The translations under genes were made by a program, and so were the position numbers. Positions 13,489-23,234 of a stretch of DNA of 64,000 bases are shown here, one piece after another. How positions within the stretch are numbered: position 1 is the stretch's first letter; each line of letters starts with the position of its first letter. This DNA is from an uncultured Pelagibacteraceae bacterium (GTDB taxonomy: Bacteria > Pseudomonadota > Alphaproteobacteria > Pelagibacterales > Pelagibacteraceae): assembly GCA_902576815.1 (NCBI GenBank), contig CACGWQ010000001.1, positions 1-64,000 of the forward strand, in the 5' to 3' direction. The notes below the pieces were generated by a model. It did not search any database, was not told the DNA's origin, and was given only the letters and a program-made list of their open reading frames with translations.

Positions 13489-14583
13489 TTCTTCAACTAA
13501 AAAATTCTTTAATTGAGAAATTTTTGCTTGATAATTTATTTGAATTCTACCAAAGTCATTTAACAAGATTAAATTTATTTTGTTCGAAGTATTTTTTTTA
13601 TCAGATTTCATGAAATTAATAATTTTAGATATTTTAATTTTTTTAATTAGTTTATATATTTCCGGTCTCAATTTGATTCTGCTTAAATGGTTATTAATTA
13701 TTTGATAATTTTTTGTAGACACTTTTTTTAATTTTCTACTGAAATTTATTGAGTTTTTTAATCCAATTATTACTGCCTCCCCATGATTTAATTTTTTTGA
13801 GTAACTTAAAGAAGCCTCATACGCATGAGCAAATGTGTGGCCTAGATTTAAAATTTTTCTTAAATTTTTTTCTTTTTCATCTTTTTCAACAACTTTTTTT
13901 TTTAATAAGCAGCTAATCAATATAGCATTCGTAATATAATGATCATCTAAACTTAGAATTTTATTTAAATTATTGTCAATAAATTTAAAACTCTTCTTAC
14001 TATCTAACAAACAACTTTTTAAAATTTCTGCGTAACCACATATAATTTCTCTTTTTGGTAAAGATTTAAGTACTTTTGTGTCAGAAATAACCAAATCTGG
14101 CTGGTAAAAACTCCCAATTAAGTTTTTCCCAAATTTATTATTAATTCCGGTTTTTCCTCCTATTGAAGAGTCTACTTGAGATAAAAGTGTGCTAGGAATA
14201 TTGATGAATTTAATACCTCTCTTGTATGTGCTAGCCGCAAAACCTGCAACATCACCCAATATACCCCCTCCAAAAGATACAATGCAGTCATCTCTATTAA
14301 AATTTTTACTAAATAAGGTGTTGTGTATTTTTTCAATACTCCTTTGGTCTTTATTATTTTCATTAGAAACAAAATATAAAATAAACAAATTCCTTTTATT
14401 AAAATTTTTGATTAACAATTTTGTAAAATTTGTTGGAATATTCTTGTCAATTATTAACAATGATTTATTAAGTCTTAAATTTTCTCTCTTTAAAAAAGTT
14501 CGCAGATTTCCTAAAATATTTGAACCTAAAAAAATATTATAGCTCTTACTTTTTGTATTAATTTTTATTGTTTTTAAGGTCAT
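13465..14583 (-). CDS. aroB: 3-Dehydroquinate synthase
   Basis: Second enzyme of the shikimate pathway: converts DAHP to 3-dehydroquinate using NAD+ and a divalent metal. 372 residues. Visible signatures: VSFGGGILGDVAGFAASTYKRG, IPSTLLSQVDSSIGGKTGIN, GYAEILKS with a metal-ligand Glu, and ILNLGHTFAHAYE and NHGEAV with metal-ligand histidines. It overlaps aroK by 26 bases, the usual aroK-aroB pair. Its 3' end overlaps bolA on the opposite strand. Confidence 0.96.
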   Translation of the reverse strand: MTLKTIKINTKSKSYNIFLGSNILGNLRTFLKRENLRLNKSLLIIDKNIPTNFTKLLIKNFNKRNLFILYFVSNENNKDQRSIEKIHNTLFSKNFNRDDCIVSFGGGILGDVAGFAASTYKRGIKFINIPSTLLSQVDSSIGGKTGINNKFGKNLIGSFYQPDLVISDTKVLKSLPKREIICGYAEILKSCLLDSKKSFKFIDNNLNKILSLDDHYITNAILISCLLKKKVVEKDEKEKNLRKILNLGHTFAHAYEASLSYSKKLNHGEAVIIGLKNSINFSRKLKKVSTKNYQIINNHLSRIKLRPEIYKLIKKIKISKIINFMKSDKKNTSNKINLILLNDFGRIQINYQAKISQLKNFLVEELNKKNLQ

Positions 14584-15082
14584 TTTTTAATGTTATTTCA
14601 CTGATAATTTCATTTTTACTTAAATTATCGCAATCTATCACATAGTCTGCTAAATTATATATTTTTGATCTTTCTAAAATTAGTTTTTTTATGTCATTTT
14701 TATTTAAATCAAGTATTACCGGTCTTCTCTTATTACCATAAATTCTTTTAATCAAAATGTTATTATTCCATTTTAACCAAAATGATAAAGAATTTTTTTT
14801 ACATTTCTTCCGAATATTTAAATTTATAAATCCACCACCACCTAGGGATATTACTTGATTTTGTTGTGATAAATAATCTAAAGAAATTTTCTCTTCAGTC
14901 TCCCTAAAATACTCTTCTCCTTTGACTTTGAAAATTTCACTTATTTTTTTTTTTTCTATATCTTCTACTTTTTTATATATATCTATAAACTTTTTTTTTA
15001 ATTTTTTTGAAATCAATTTACCAATTAATGATTTCCCTGATCCCATCATTCCCACTAAAACTATATTTTTTTCTGATTTCAT
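14558..15082 (-). CDS. aroK: Shikimate kinase
   Basis: Phosphorylates shikimate at the 3-hydroxyl with ATP. 174 residues. The P-loop is GMMGSGKSLIGK, the shikimate-binding Asp is in KKFIDIYKKVED (usually D-x-D, here with one Asp visible), then FRETEEKI, the GGGGF loop and KRPVIL for the lid. It is the first gene of an aroK-aroB operon reading leftward. The region 15083-15176 between it and the divergent small ORF presumably holds promoters in both directions. Confidence 0.94.
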   Translation of the reverse strand: MKSEKNIVLVGMMGSGKSLIGKLISKKLKKKFIDIYKKVEDIEKKKISEIFKVKGEEYFRETEEKISLDYLSQQNQVISLGGGGFINLNIRKKCKKNSLSFWLKWNNNILIKRIYGNKRRPVILDLNKNDIKKLILERSKIYNLADYVIDCDNLSKNEIISEITLKNDLKNNKN

Positions 15083-15176
15083 AATATTCTAAGTTGAAAA
15101 AACACAAATATGTCTTAATTTGAAACTACTAAATAATACTAATTTTGTAAAATAATTTAATATTTGTAATGAAAGA

Positions 15177-15317
15177 ATGAAAAATTTATATAAAGCAATT
15201 GTCTTTTTGTTAATTATAATTACTTTAATAATCATTATTGCAAATTTAGATTTTCCCACTCCAAATAAAACAATTGAAATGATTATTCCTAATGAAAATT
15301 TTAAAATTACAAAATAG
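15177..15317 (+). CDS. Small single-pass membrane protein, unknown function
   Basis: A 46-codon ORF (MKNLYKAIVFLLIIITLI and onward). Residues 6-22 form a strong hydrophobic helix after a basic N-terminus, followed by a short polar tail (PTPNKTIEMIIPNENFKITK). It overlaps the next gene by 26 bases in another frame, which suggests a coupled pair. It has some resemblance to the membrane anchor of LapA-type proteins, but not enough to assign. I recognise no family. The start codon has only a weak upstream purine stretch (GAAAGA). Confidence 0.5.
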   Translation: MKNLYKAIVFLLIIITLIIIIANLDFPTPNKTIEMIIPNENFKITK

Positions 15318-17022
15318 AAGATTTATTTATTTAGTTTATTTATTTGTACTATTCATTAACAATATTTTATTTGCTAATGAACCCATAGACATTTGGGATA
15401 TTCAAATTAAGAAAGCAGATGAAACGGTAAAAGACAAAGAGGCCAAAACTAAAAATTTTTATCAAAAAGAAACTGATACTGAAAATAATATAATTATTGG
15501 CCAAAAACTAGAAACAACAAATATTAAACTTGCAGGATTGTATGATCCACAATCAAATGGTCTTAAAATTGATATGTGGTCAAATAGTGATGGTGAAGAA
15601 ATTAAAATTCTATTAGAAAAAAATATTAATAGAAGATTGTCGAAATTTTCAGAAAAGCTTTTAGATATAGCTTTACTCACAAACTCATACCTTCCCACAA
15701 AGAATATTACTGAAGAAGAGTTCTTAGAATTTAAATATGATTATTTGATACAAAAAAAAAACCTAAATCTTATAAAGACCTTTTTGGAAAATAATCCTTA
15801 TATCGAAAATAATGAAAAACTCATAAAATTTTACGCTGATTATTTTTTAGCATTATCAGAGACTCAAAATGCTTGCGAAATTTTTGAAAATGCAGGTTCA
15901 ATTAACAATAAATACTTAAATGAATTTAGAATTTATTGTTTAATAAATGAAAATAAGAGAGATCAAGCACAGTTATTATTTGATTTATCCGGAGAGTTAG
16001 ATGGGATTGATAATTTTTTTGAAAATAAATTTAATTTATTAATGCAGTATACGGAAAACGATGAAAATATATCAGATGAAAACATACTTTATTTTCATTT
16101 ATCACATAGGACGAATAAGAAATTCGAATATAGACCAAACTTGAATTCACCAAAATTTATTTGGAAATACTTATCTTCTTCAAATATTTTAAAAAATATA
16201 GAAACGTTTGATATTAAAAATCCTGAAGAATTTAAGTTAATAGAAATAGCTACAAATGAGGGTATTTATGATGAAGATGAATTGTTTCAAACTTACAAAA
16301 AATTTCAATTTAATATTAATCAATTAATAAATGCTGAGGAAATTTATAAAACATTACCAAGCTATGAAGGAAGAGCATTACTATATCAGAGACTTCTTCT
16401 TTCTGTGGATATTGAGCAAAAACTAACTTTTGCCTCACTTCTTTTAAATTCATTTCAGAAATCAAAATTAAAAAATCTATTTAAAAATGAATTAAAAGAA
16501 ATTTTAAAAAGTATTGAAATTGAAAATGTTCCTTCAAATTACACAACATTTTACGATCAAAATTTAAAAAGTAATTCAATAAAAGAAACAAAAATAAAAA
16601 TTAACAATAAAGTTATACACCAATCAAAACTTTTAAATTATTTTTTAAATAAAACCAGCTTGCCAAAAGTTGAAAAAGAAACAAACGATATGTTAAAAAA
16701 GTTTAAAAGAGATAAAAAATATTTATTCACTCAAAAAGACATTATTTTATTAGAGACTTTAAAAAACGATGGGATTAAAATAGACAAAAAGTATGAAAAT
16801 TTATATCAGTATAAATATAAAATATCTCCAGAATTCAATAATTATATAAAAAATGATGAATTAGGGCTGATATTATTAAAAATAGTAGATATAATTGGAG
16901 ATAATGAGCTAAATCAATTAGACATGGACACTTTAAACTTATTAATAGCCACTTTTAACAGCATTAATAATATTGATTTAAGAAACGAAGTATTGTTAGA
17001 AATCTTACCATTAAAAGTTTAG
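15292..17022 (+). CDS. Exported helical-repeat protein, unknown function
   Basis: A 576-residue protein with an N-terminal signal sequence: basic KILKLQNRR, hydrophobic FIYLVYLFVLFINNILF, then ANEP as a probable cleavage site. The remainder has no membrane segment and is dominated by short amphipathic helices, with stretches reminiscent of TPR-like solenoids (for instance LALSETQNACEIFENAG and KLTFASLLLNSF). It is probably periplasmic or membrane-attached. It overlaps the small membrane ORF upstream and ends ten bases before def. Function unknown; an envelope scaffold role is a guess from architecture only. Confidence 0.75.
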   Translation: MKILKLQNRRFIYLVYLFVLFINNILFANEPIDIWDIQIKKADETVKDKEAKTKNFYQKETDTENNIIIGQKLETTNIKLAGLYDPQSNGLKIDMWSNSDGEEIKILLEKNINRRLSKFSEKLLDIALLTNSYLPTKNITEEEFLEFKYDYLIQKKNLNLIKTFLENNPYIENNEKLIKFYADYFLALSETQNACEIFENAGSINNKYLNEFRIYCLINENKRDQAQLLFDLSGELDGIDNFFENKFNLLMQYTENDENISDENILYFHLSHRTNKKFEYRPNLNSPKFIWKYLSSSNILKNIETFDIKNPEEFKLIEIATNEGIYDEDELFQTYKKFQFNINQLINAEEIYKTLPSYEGRALLYQRLLLSVDIEQKLTFASLLLNSFQKSKLKNLFKNELKEILKSIEIENVPSNYTTFYDQNLKSNSIKETKIKINNKVIHQSKLLNYFLNKTSLPKVEKETNDMLKKFKRDKKYLFTQKDIILLETLKNDGIKIDKKYENLYQYKYKISPEFNNYIKNDELGLILLKIVDIIGDNELNQLDMDTLNLLIATFNSINNIDLRNEVLLEILPLKV

Positions 17023-17032
17023 AAATAATAGT

Positions 17033-17554
17033 ATGTCTGTAAGAGAATTAATTACAGTTCCCGACGAGGTCCTGCGTAAAATTTCAGATCCAATAGGTAG
17101 TATAGGATTAAACGAAAAAAAACTTATTAAAGACTTATATAATACAATGTATCACAATAATGGGATCGGACTCGCCGCTGTTCAAATAGGTATTTTAAAA
17201 AGAATAATTGTATTAGACGTATCCAAAGCTGACGAAGAAAAGAAACCTATGTGTTTCGTTAATCCGTCTATAAAAAGAATAAGTACCAAAACTACAACAT
17301 ATGAGGAAGGATGTTTATCAATACCAAACACTTTTATTGAAATAGAGAGACCAAAAAATTGTTTGGTAGAATATATTGATGAATATGGAATGAAGAAAGA
17401 ATTAGAATGTGATGGACTATTGGCCACGTGTATACAACATGAAATAAATCACTTAGATGGAAAACTTATAATCGATTTTTTATCTAAAATTAAAAAAGAT
17501 TTACTGATAAAAAAACTATCTAAACAAAAAAACTTAAATCGTGTTATTGTTTAA
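17033..17554 (+). CDS. def: Peptide deformylase
   Basis: Metalloenzyme that removes the formyl group from nascent protein N-termini. 173 residues with all three motifs: GIGLAAVQIG, EGCLSIP (metal-ligand Cys) and HEINHLDG (two metal-ligand His and catalytic Glu). The last base of the stop codon is the first base of the fmt start. The def-fmt pairing links formylation and deformylation of Met-tRNA, as in most bacteria. Confidence 0.97.
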   Translation: MSVRELITVPDEVLRKISDPIGSIGLNEKKLIKDLYNTMYHNNGIGLAAVQIGILKRIIVLDVSKADEEKKPMCFVNPSIKRISTKTTTYEEGCLSIPNTFIEIERPKNCLVEYIDEYGMKKELECDGLLATCIQHEINHLDGKLIIDFLSKIKKDLLIKKLSKQKNLNRVIV

Positions 17555-18471
17555 TGTCATATAATATTGTTTTCATGGGTACACCTGAATTTTCTGTACC
17601 AACTTTAAAAACAATTAATAAAAAATTCAAAATACAATGTGTATTTACTCAACCTGCAAGAAAATCAAACAGAGGTTACAAACTAACTAGAACTCCAGTA
17701 CATATATGTGCTGATAAACTTGGTATTATTGTAAAAACACCAGAAAAAATAATTGATGAGTATGATTTTTTAAAGAGTTTGAATTTTGATTTAGCCATCG
17801 TTGTTGCTTATGGACAATTAATACCAAAAGAAATTTTAAGTTTAAGTAAAAAAGGATTTATAAATATTCATGCTTCGCTATTACCAAAATGGAGAGGGGC
17901 AGCACCTATACAAAGATCAATTTTAAATAATGATAAAATAACGGGTATATCATTTATGAAAATGAAAGAGAAATTAGACGCGGGACCTATTTGTAGTAGT
18001 TATTCTATAAATATTTTAAATAACGAAAATTCAAAAAATTTAACTGAGAGGTTGTCAATCTTAAGTTCTAAAAAGGTTTTAGAAAATATAGATAGTATTA
18101 TTTCTGAACAAGCTATATTTAAAGAACAAAATGAAAAACTAGTGTCTTATGCAAAAAAAATTAATAAGAATGAAGGAAAAATAGATTGGAATAATCCAGC
18201 TGAAAAGATACTTTTTCAAATTAATGCATTGAACCCCAAGCCTGGTGCTTGGTTTTCATTTCAAAATATAAGGTTCAAAATATTAAGTGCTGAGATTAAA
18301 GAGATTTCTGGGAAGGTAGGTGAGGTCATTGATGATGAGCTTACCATCTCATGTGGGAAAAACTCAATAAAAATAAATACTATTCAGAAGGAAGGTAAAA
18401 AACCTCAATTAACAAAAGAATTCTTATATGGAAATAAAATATCTAAGGGAACCCTAATTTTTAATGTTTAG
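17554..18471 (+). CDS. fmt: Methionyl-tRNA formyltransferase
   Basis: Transfers formyl from 10-formyl-THF to initiator Met-tRNA. 305 residues. N-terminal Rossmann domain with FMGTPEFSVPTL, the catalytic region INIHASLLPKWRGAAPIQ (Asn-His active site) and DAGPIC; C-terminal OB-like tRNA-binding domain from about 205. It overlaps truA by eight bases, giving the def-fmt-truA order common in alphaproteobacteria. Confidence 0.96.
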   Translation: MSYNIVFMGTPEFSVPTLKTINKKFKIQCVFTQPARKSNRGYKLTRTPVHICADKLGIIVKTPEKIIDEYDFLKSLNFDLAIVVAYGQLIPKEILSLSKKGFINIHASLLPKWRGAAPIQRSILNNDKITGISFMKMKEKLDAGPICSSYSINILNNENSKNLTERLSILSSKKVLENIDSIISEQAIFKEQNEKLVSYAKKINKNEGKIDWNNPAEKILFQINALNPKPGAWFSFQNIRFKILSAEIKEISGKVGEVIDDELTISCGKNSIKINTIQKEGKKPQLTKEFLYGNKISKGTLIFNV

Positions 18472-19204
18472 ATATCAGCTTTTAATAGAGTATGAAGGTT
18501 CTAGTTTTAATGGCTGGCAGTTTCAAAAAAAAGGAATTTCAATCCAAGAAAATATTGAAATTATTATTTCAAAACTATTAAAGGAAAAAATAAAGGTCCA
18601 TGGTTCTGGACGGACAGATAGCGGTGTGCATGCCATAGAGCAATCTGCTCATTTTGACTGTGGTAGTAAAATTATTAATATTGGTAAATTTATAAATTCT
18701 ATGAATTTTTTTTTAAATAGAAATAAAATATCAATTTTAAAATTGAAAAAAAAAAATAATAATTTCCATTCTAGATATTCAGCAAAAGAACGGACGTATA
18801 CTTATATAATAAGGAATGATTTTTCTCCATCTGTTATAAATAAAAATAGAGAATGGCATATAAAGAAAAAAATAAATATTGATTTAATGAAAAAAGGTGC
18901 GATGAAATTAGTTGGTACTCATGATTTTTCAACATTTAGAGCAACTAATTGTTATTCAAAAAGTTCAATTAGAACAATAAAAAAAATAAAGATAATAAAA
19001 ATAAAAAAAAATATAAAAATTAAGTTTGTATCACAATCATATCTTAGAAGTCAGGTCAGATCTATGGTTGGTTCGCTCGTATACTTAGGATTAGAGAAGT
19101 GGGATTTAAAAAAATTTATTAAAATGTTTAAGTCAAAAAATAGAAAAAACTGTGCACCGATTGCACCAGCTCAAGGTCTATATCTTGAGAAAGTCACTTA
19201 TTAG
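18464..19204 (+). CDS. truA: tRNA pseudouridine(38-40) synthase
   Basis: Makes pseudouridine at positions 38-40 of the anticodon arm. 246 residues. The catalytic Asp52 is in HGSGRTDSGVHA; other conserved parts are FNGWQFQ, FHSRYSAKERTYTY, GTHDFSTFRA and FLRSQVRSMVG-like SYLRSQVRSMVGSLV. Its 3' end overlaps the convergent SET-domain gene by 11 bases, so transcription from both sides meets here. Confidence 0.95.
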   Translation: MFRYQLLIEYEGSSFNGWQFQKKGISIQENIEIIISKLLKEKIKVHGSGRTDSGVHAIEQSAHFDCGSKIINIGKFINSMNFFLNRNKISILKLKKKNNNFHSRYSAKERTYTYIIRNDFSPSVINKNREWHIKKKINIDLMKKGAMKLVGTHDFSTFRATNCYSKSSIRTIKKIKIIKIKKNIKIKFVSQSYLRSQVRSMVGSLVYLGLEKWDLKKFIKMFKSKNRKNCAPIAPAQGLYLEKVTY

Positions 19205-19655
19205 ATTTACTTTTTTTTTTCTTAATTCTCCATCTCGATCCTTCTCGAACTATATACCCGCAACAGTTTCTTGATCCACATTTACATGGAAAATCTTTGT
19301 AATTTTCGTCAAAACCAAATCCATAATCATAAGTTAATTCTTCATTTTTTTTTATATCTTTGATAGAACTAATCCATAACTTCAAGCCCTTACCTTCCAC
19401 CTCGCAGTTTGGATTGCAAGAATGATTAATTAGTCTTGCAGTGTTATAAGTAAAATCACCATCTAAATCATATCTGCTGTTTAAGTTAAAAAGGTAAATT
19501 GCTTTGTCATTATCAAATTTAGGATTATTTTCAGTTTCTTTTTTTGTAATAATTTTACCAATGTAATAAATGATTCTTGTACCCTTTTTAATATCTTTAG
19601 AAGCAAACAATCCTCTATGATCTATTTTTGATGACTTCTGTTTATATAATTTCAT
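19194..19655 (-). CDS. SET-domain lysine methyltransferase-like protein
   Basis: A compact 153-residue SET protein. Residues 12-19 (DHRGLFAS) start the SET fold; RLINHSCNPNCEVEG (75-88) and EELTYDYGF (105-113) are the SAM-binding and catalytic motifs, including the NHSCxPN knot. A post-SET CKCGSRNCCG (124-133) could bind zinc. SET proteins transfer methyl from SAM to lysine side chains. Bacterial members are known, but their targets are mostly undefined. It lies three bases downstream of a histone-deacetylase-family gene on the same strand. The tail KKKKSKSNK is basic. Confidence 0.85.
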   Translation of the reverse strand: MKLYKQKSSKIDHRGLFASKDIKKGTRIIYYIGKIITKKETENNPKFDNDKAIYLFNLNSRYDLDGDFTYNTARLINHSCNPNCEVEGKGLKLWISSIKDIKKNEELTYDYGFGFDENYKDFPCKCGSRNCCGYIVREGSRWRIKKKKSKSNK

Positions 19656-19657
19656 GA

Positions 19658-20587
19658 TTATTTGATTTCTGACTCAATTAAGGCATTTACATGATAATTA
19701 GCACTTTCAGCAAGTGCTTTTAGGTCATATCCTCCTTCTAATAAAGATACTACTTTTCCATTAGTAAATTTCTTAGTGGCTTTCAGAGTTCTTCTTGTTA
19801 TTTCATAAAAATCTTTAGACGAAAGCTCAAATTGAGCTAATGGATCGTTTTTATGGGCATCAAAGCCAGCTGAAAAGATTAGGTAATCAGGCTTATATTC
19901 AATTAACCTGTCTAAAACTCTATCATAAGCATTAAAATACTCTTCAGAGTTTGTACCTGCAGGCAGAGGTATATTAAGAGAGTTATTATATTTTCCCTTA
20001 TCTTTTTCTGATCCGCCACCTGGATAAAATGGATACTGATGTGTTGATATATATAGTGAATTTTTGTTGTCATACATTACATCATAATTCCCATTTCCCC
20101 AATGGACATCAAAATCTACACATGCAATTCTTTTATACTTATATTTTTTTATTAAATAATTAACTGCAACACCTGCATTAGAAATGCAACAAAAGCCCAT
20201 TGATTTATTCTTTTCAGCATGGTGCCCTGGTGGTCTTACAACACAAAAAGCATTTTTATATTTTTTATTTTCAATTCCATCTATTGCACTTATAGCTGAT
20301 CCTGCAGCTTGAAATACTGCATCTTTACTTCCAGGCGATATAACTGTATCACCATCTAAAAAATTTAAGCCACTTTTAGGAAATGAATCTTTTAAATTAT
20401 TAATATAATCTTCAGAATGTGTCATATTAAGAATATCATTAGGAACAACATCTGGCTTACCCCAAAGCAGTTCTTTATTTTTTTTTAAAGTATCAATTAT
20501 TGAAACTACTCTCTTAGGTTGCTCTGGATGACCATCGCCTGTTATATGTTTTTCTGAAGACTCAGATGTTATAATTGCAGTTTTCAA
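19658..20587 (-). CDS. Histone deacetylase family hydrolase (acetoin utilization AcuC/HDAC-like)
   Basis: Zinc-dependent amidohydrolase of 309 residues. Conserved segments: GDGHPEQPKR at the N-terminus, RPPGHHAEKNKSMGFC (active-site His122-His123), DFDVHWGNGN (zinc ligands Asp160 and His162), GFDAHKNDPLA (zinc ligand Asp243) and EGGYDL. Bacterial members remove acetyl groups from proteins, acetylpolyamines or small amides; the substrate cannot be read here. It overlaps dapE by four bases, so it belongs to the dapD-dapE transcription unit, with the SET gene next. Confidence 0.9.
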   Translation of the reverse strand: MKTAIITSESSEKHITGDGHPEQPKRVVSIIDTLKKNKELLWGKPDVVPNDILNMTHSEDYINNLKDSFPKSGLNFLDGDTVISPGSKDAVFQAAGSAISAIDGIENKKYKNAFCVVRPPGHHAEKNKSMGFCCISNAGVAVNYLIKKYKYKRIACVDFDVHWGNGNYDVMYDNKNSLYISTHQYPFYPGGGSEKDKGKYNNSLNIPLPAGTNSEEYFNAYDRVLDRLIEYKPDYLIFSAGFDAHKNDPLAQFELSSKDFYEITRRTLKATKKFTNGKVVSLLEGGYDLKALAESANYHVNALIESEIK

Positions 20588-21726
20588 GTGAAATAATTTT
20601 GTAAGATGTTCTTGTAAATCTTAGTTAACTTTTTTAAATCTGAGATTGATGTTCTCTCGTTAACCATATGAATAGTATTATTTCTTAACCCCAACTCAAG
20701 ACGTGGTATTGAACCTAAAAATCTGCTGTCACTTGTGCCACCTCTACAATTTAATTTTGCATTGTTTCCTGTAACTTTTTTTACAACTTTTTTTACCATA
20801 TAAATTTCTTTATTTGGCTCTGTATAAAATGCTTCTCCGCTTACTTTATAATCTATTTTGGTTTTGCAATTTTCTTTTTTTGCAACTGTATTAATAATTT
20901 TACTAAGTTTTTTTTTCAAAGATGTCGATTTATAAATTGAATTAAATCTAACATTAAATTTAGCACTTGCAGACTGTGGGACTACATTTTCAGATATATT
21001 ATCCACATTCATTTTTGTAAATTCCAAATTTGATGGTGGCATATACTTTGTTCCTTTGTCTAGTGGGACACTTTTCAGTTTAGAAATTATTTTAGCAAGA
21101 GCAGTACATGGATTTATATATGTACCATAAAATGCAGAGTGTCCACTTTTTCCGTATACTGTTACTGTTGCATTCATAGAACCTCTTCTTCCAATTCTGA
21201 TTTCATCCCCAACTGATTTATTTGAAGAAGGTTCGCCTACTATCGAAAAATCAATTTTTTCTCTTTTTTTCTTCAAATATTTCATAACAGCTGGACAACC
21301 ATAACCTGTAGTTTCTTCATCAGCTGTAATTATTATTGATATAGAGCCTTTAAATTTTTTATTTTTAATAAAATCACTAACAGCACTTATCCAACATGCT
21401 ATACTTCCCTTCATGTCTTGAGATCCTCTTCCATTTAAATATCCTTTTTTTACTACTGCTTTGAATGGTGGAAACGCCCAATTATTAAGGTTAGCAACGA
21501 CATCTGTATGACCTAAAAAATTAATGATAGGTTCTGATTTACCCAATTTTGCATATAAATTTAATGCAGGCTTAGCACCTGTACCTTTAGATTTTATTAT
21601 CTGACATTTAAAACCTAATGAGGAAAGTTTCTTTGAAAGGAATTTCATAATCCCTTTATCTTCTGTTTTAATAGTTTGAAATTTTATTAGCTCTTGAGCT
21701 AACGTTAGATCATTATAAGTTTTCAT
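20584..21726 (-). CDS. dapE: Succinyl-diaminopimelate desuccinylase
   Basis: Di-zinc M20 amidohydrolase of the lysine/meso-DAP pathway, making LL-diaminopimelate. 380 residues. Metal and catalytic motifs: FLGHTDVV, GRGSQDMKG, ITADEETTGYG (catalytic Glu pair), GGTSDSRF, and the C-terminal metal His in NTIHMVNER. Dimerisation domain about 180-295. It is downstream of dapD with a four-base gap, so the two steps are co-expressed. Confidence 0.96.
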   Translation of the reverse strand: MKTYNDLTLAQELIKFQTIKTEDKGIMKFLSKKLSSLGFKCQIIKSKGTGAKPALNLYAKLGKSEPIINFLGHTDVVANLNNWAFPPFKAVVKKGYLNGRGSQDMKGSIACWISAVSDFIKNKKFKGSISIIITADEETTGYGCPAVMKYLKKKREKIDFSIVGEPSSNKSVGDEIRIGRRGSMNATVTVYGKSGHSAFYGTYINPCTALAKIISKLKSVPLDKGTKYMPPSNLEFTKMNVDNISENVVPQSASAKFNVRFNSIYKSTSLKKKLSKIINTVAKKENCKTKIDYKVSGEAFYTEPNKEIYMVKKVVKKVTGNNAKLNCRGGTSDSRFLGSIPRLELGLRNNTIHMVNERTSISDLKKLTKIYKNILQNYFT

Positions 21727-21730
21727 TAAT

Positions 21731-22558
21731 TTATTCTCTTAAAAGATCGTTTATAGAAGTCTTTGATCTTGTTTTTTCATCTACTTGTTTGATTATTACC
21801 GCGCAATATAACGATGGAGCGCTTGAATTATTTTTATCTGGTAGAGAACCTGGCACAACAACCGAATATGGTGGAATTTTACCATAACTTATTTCACCTG
21901 TTTTCCTGTTAACAATTTTTGTTGATTGTCCAATATACATTCCCATACTTAAAACTGAACCTTCGCCAACTATCACTCCCTCTACTACCTCAGACATTGC
22001 TCCTAAAAAAACATTGTCCTCAATAATTGTTGGTAATGCTTGTGCAGGCTCCAAAACTCCTCCAACTCCACTACCTGCAGAGATATGACAATTTTTTCCA
22101 ATTTGAGAACAACTACCAGCTCTTGCAAAAGTATCTATCATTGTTCCCTCATCAATGTATGCTCCTATATTCACATAGCATGGCATTAAAACAGCATTTT
22201 TGCCTACAAAAGATCCTTTTCTTACTGGAGAATTAGGAACCATTCTGAAACCAGCTTTTTCATGGTCTTCTTTAGACCAACCTGCCGTTTTACCTTTCAA
22301 AAGATGCGCTTTATCATACCAACTACTGTAAGGACCATTTAAATTTTCCATTGGATACATTCTAAAACTTAACATAATTGCTTTTTTTATATGTTGATGT
22401 GTTACCCACTCACCATTGATTTTTTCAGCTACTCTGACTTTACCACTATCCAAGTCATCAATAATTTGATTAACAATATTTTTTAAACTCTCGTCCGAGT
22501 TAGGACTTACTCGGTCTCTGTTTTCCCAAGCATCATTGATTATATTTTCTATGCTCAT
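21731..22558 (-). CDS. dapD: Tetrahydrodipicolinate N-succinyltransferase
   Basis: Transfers succinyl from succinyl-CoA to tetrahydrodipicolinate in DAP synthesis. 275 residues, as in the proteobacterial family. An N-terminal helical domain (about 1-95) precedes a left-handed beta-helix of hexapeptide repeats ([50 protein letters not shown]). It is upstream of dapE and four bases downstream of the HAD gene, so it shares a leftward operon with argB and that gene. Confidence 0.96.
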   Translation of the reverse strand: MSIENIINDAWENRDRVSPNSDESLKNIVNQIIDDLDSGKVRVAEKINGEWVTHQHIKKAIMLSFRMYPMENLNGPYSSWYDKAHLLKGKTAGWSKEDHEKAGFRMVPNSPVRKGSFVGKNAVLMPCYVNIGAYIDEGTMIDTFARAGSCSQIGKNCHISAGSGVGGVLEPAQALPTIIEDNVFLGAMSEVVEGVIVGEGSVLSMGMYIGQSTKIVNRKTGEISYGKIPPYSVVVPGSLPDKNNSSAPSLYCAVIIKQVDEKTRSKTSINDLLRE

Positions 22559-22562
22559 AAAT

Positions 22563-23234
22563 TTAAGAACTTTTTAATAACCTTATTTCTTTTAAAAATA
22601 AAGAGAGATTTTCGATTTTATAGTCAATGTAATCTTTGTCAGACTCTTTTTTACCCCAGTATTCATTATTGATAAGCCAAGCTGTTATTGCCCCTCGCTC
22701 CTTACCTATTGATAAATTTTTAGCTATATCCTCTATATAAAGAGTTTCTTTTGGATTAATCTTAAATTTATCAACCATAAGATCAAAGGCTTTGGCTTCA
22801 GGCTTTGGGTGATATTTTGCGTCTACGATATCAAATATATCTTTAAATTGGTCTTCAATACCAAGAGTTTTCACTATATTTTTTACGTGTGCTCTACTTC
22901 CGTTTGTGAATACAAATTTATTTAAATTAATGTTATCTAGCTCATTTCTTAAGATAAGATCTTTTTCCATAAATGAAAGATCAATATCATGAACATACTC
23001 CAAGAATTCTTCTGGTGGTATATCATGATGTATCATCAATCCATTTAAGCTTGTGTTGTATTTGTGAAAATAATCTCTTTGTAATTCTTTAGCTTTTACA
23101 AGATCTAAGTTGAGTTTATTTGAGATATATTTTGTCATTCTCTTACTAACTTGACCAAAAACTGCTTCTAAATCACTATATAAAACTCCATCACAATCGA
23201 ATAAAATATTTTTTATATTTTTTAAATTATTCAT
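22563..23234 (-). CDS. HAD-family hydrolase (pyrimidine 5'-nucleotidase type)
   Basis: 223-residue haloacid dehalogenase-fold phosphatase. Motif I is [11 protein letters not shown] (nucleophile Asp in D-x-D), motif II is [11 protein letters not shown], the Lys motif is HPKPEAKAF, and motif IV is [10 protein letters not shown]. The match to the pyrimidine 5'-nucleotidase group is supported by its position between argB and dapD, where alphaproteobacteria commonly carry this gene. Substrate not provable from sequence. It overlaps argB by four bases. Confidence 0.82.
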   Translation of the reverse strand: MNNLKNIKNILFDCDGVLYSDLEAVFGQVSKRMTKYISNKLNLDLVKAKELQRDYFHKYNTSLNGLMIHHDIPPEEFLEYVHDIDLSFMEKDLILRNELDNINLNKFVFTNGSRAHVKNIVKTLGIEDQFKDIFDIVDAKYHPKPEAKAFDLMVDKFKINPKETLYIEDIAKNLSIGKERGAITAWLINNEYWGKKESDKDYIDYKIENLSLFLKEIRLLKSS

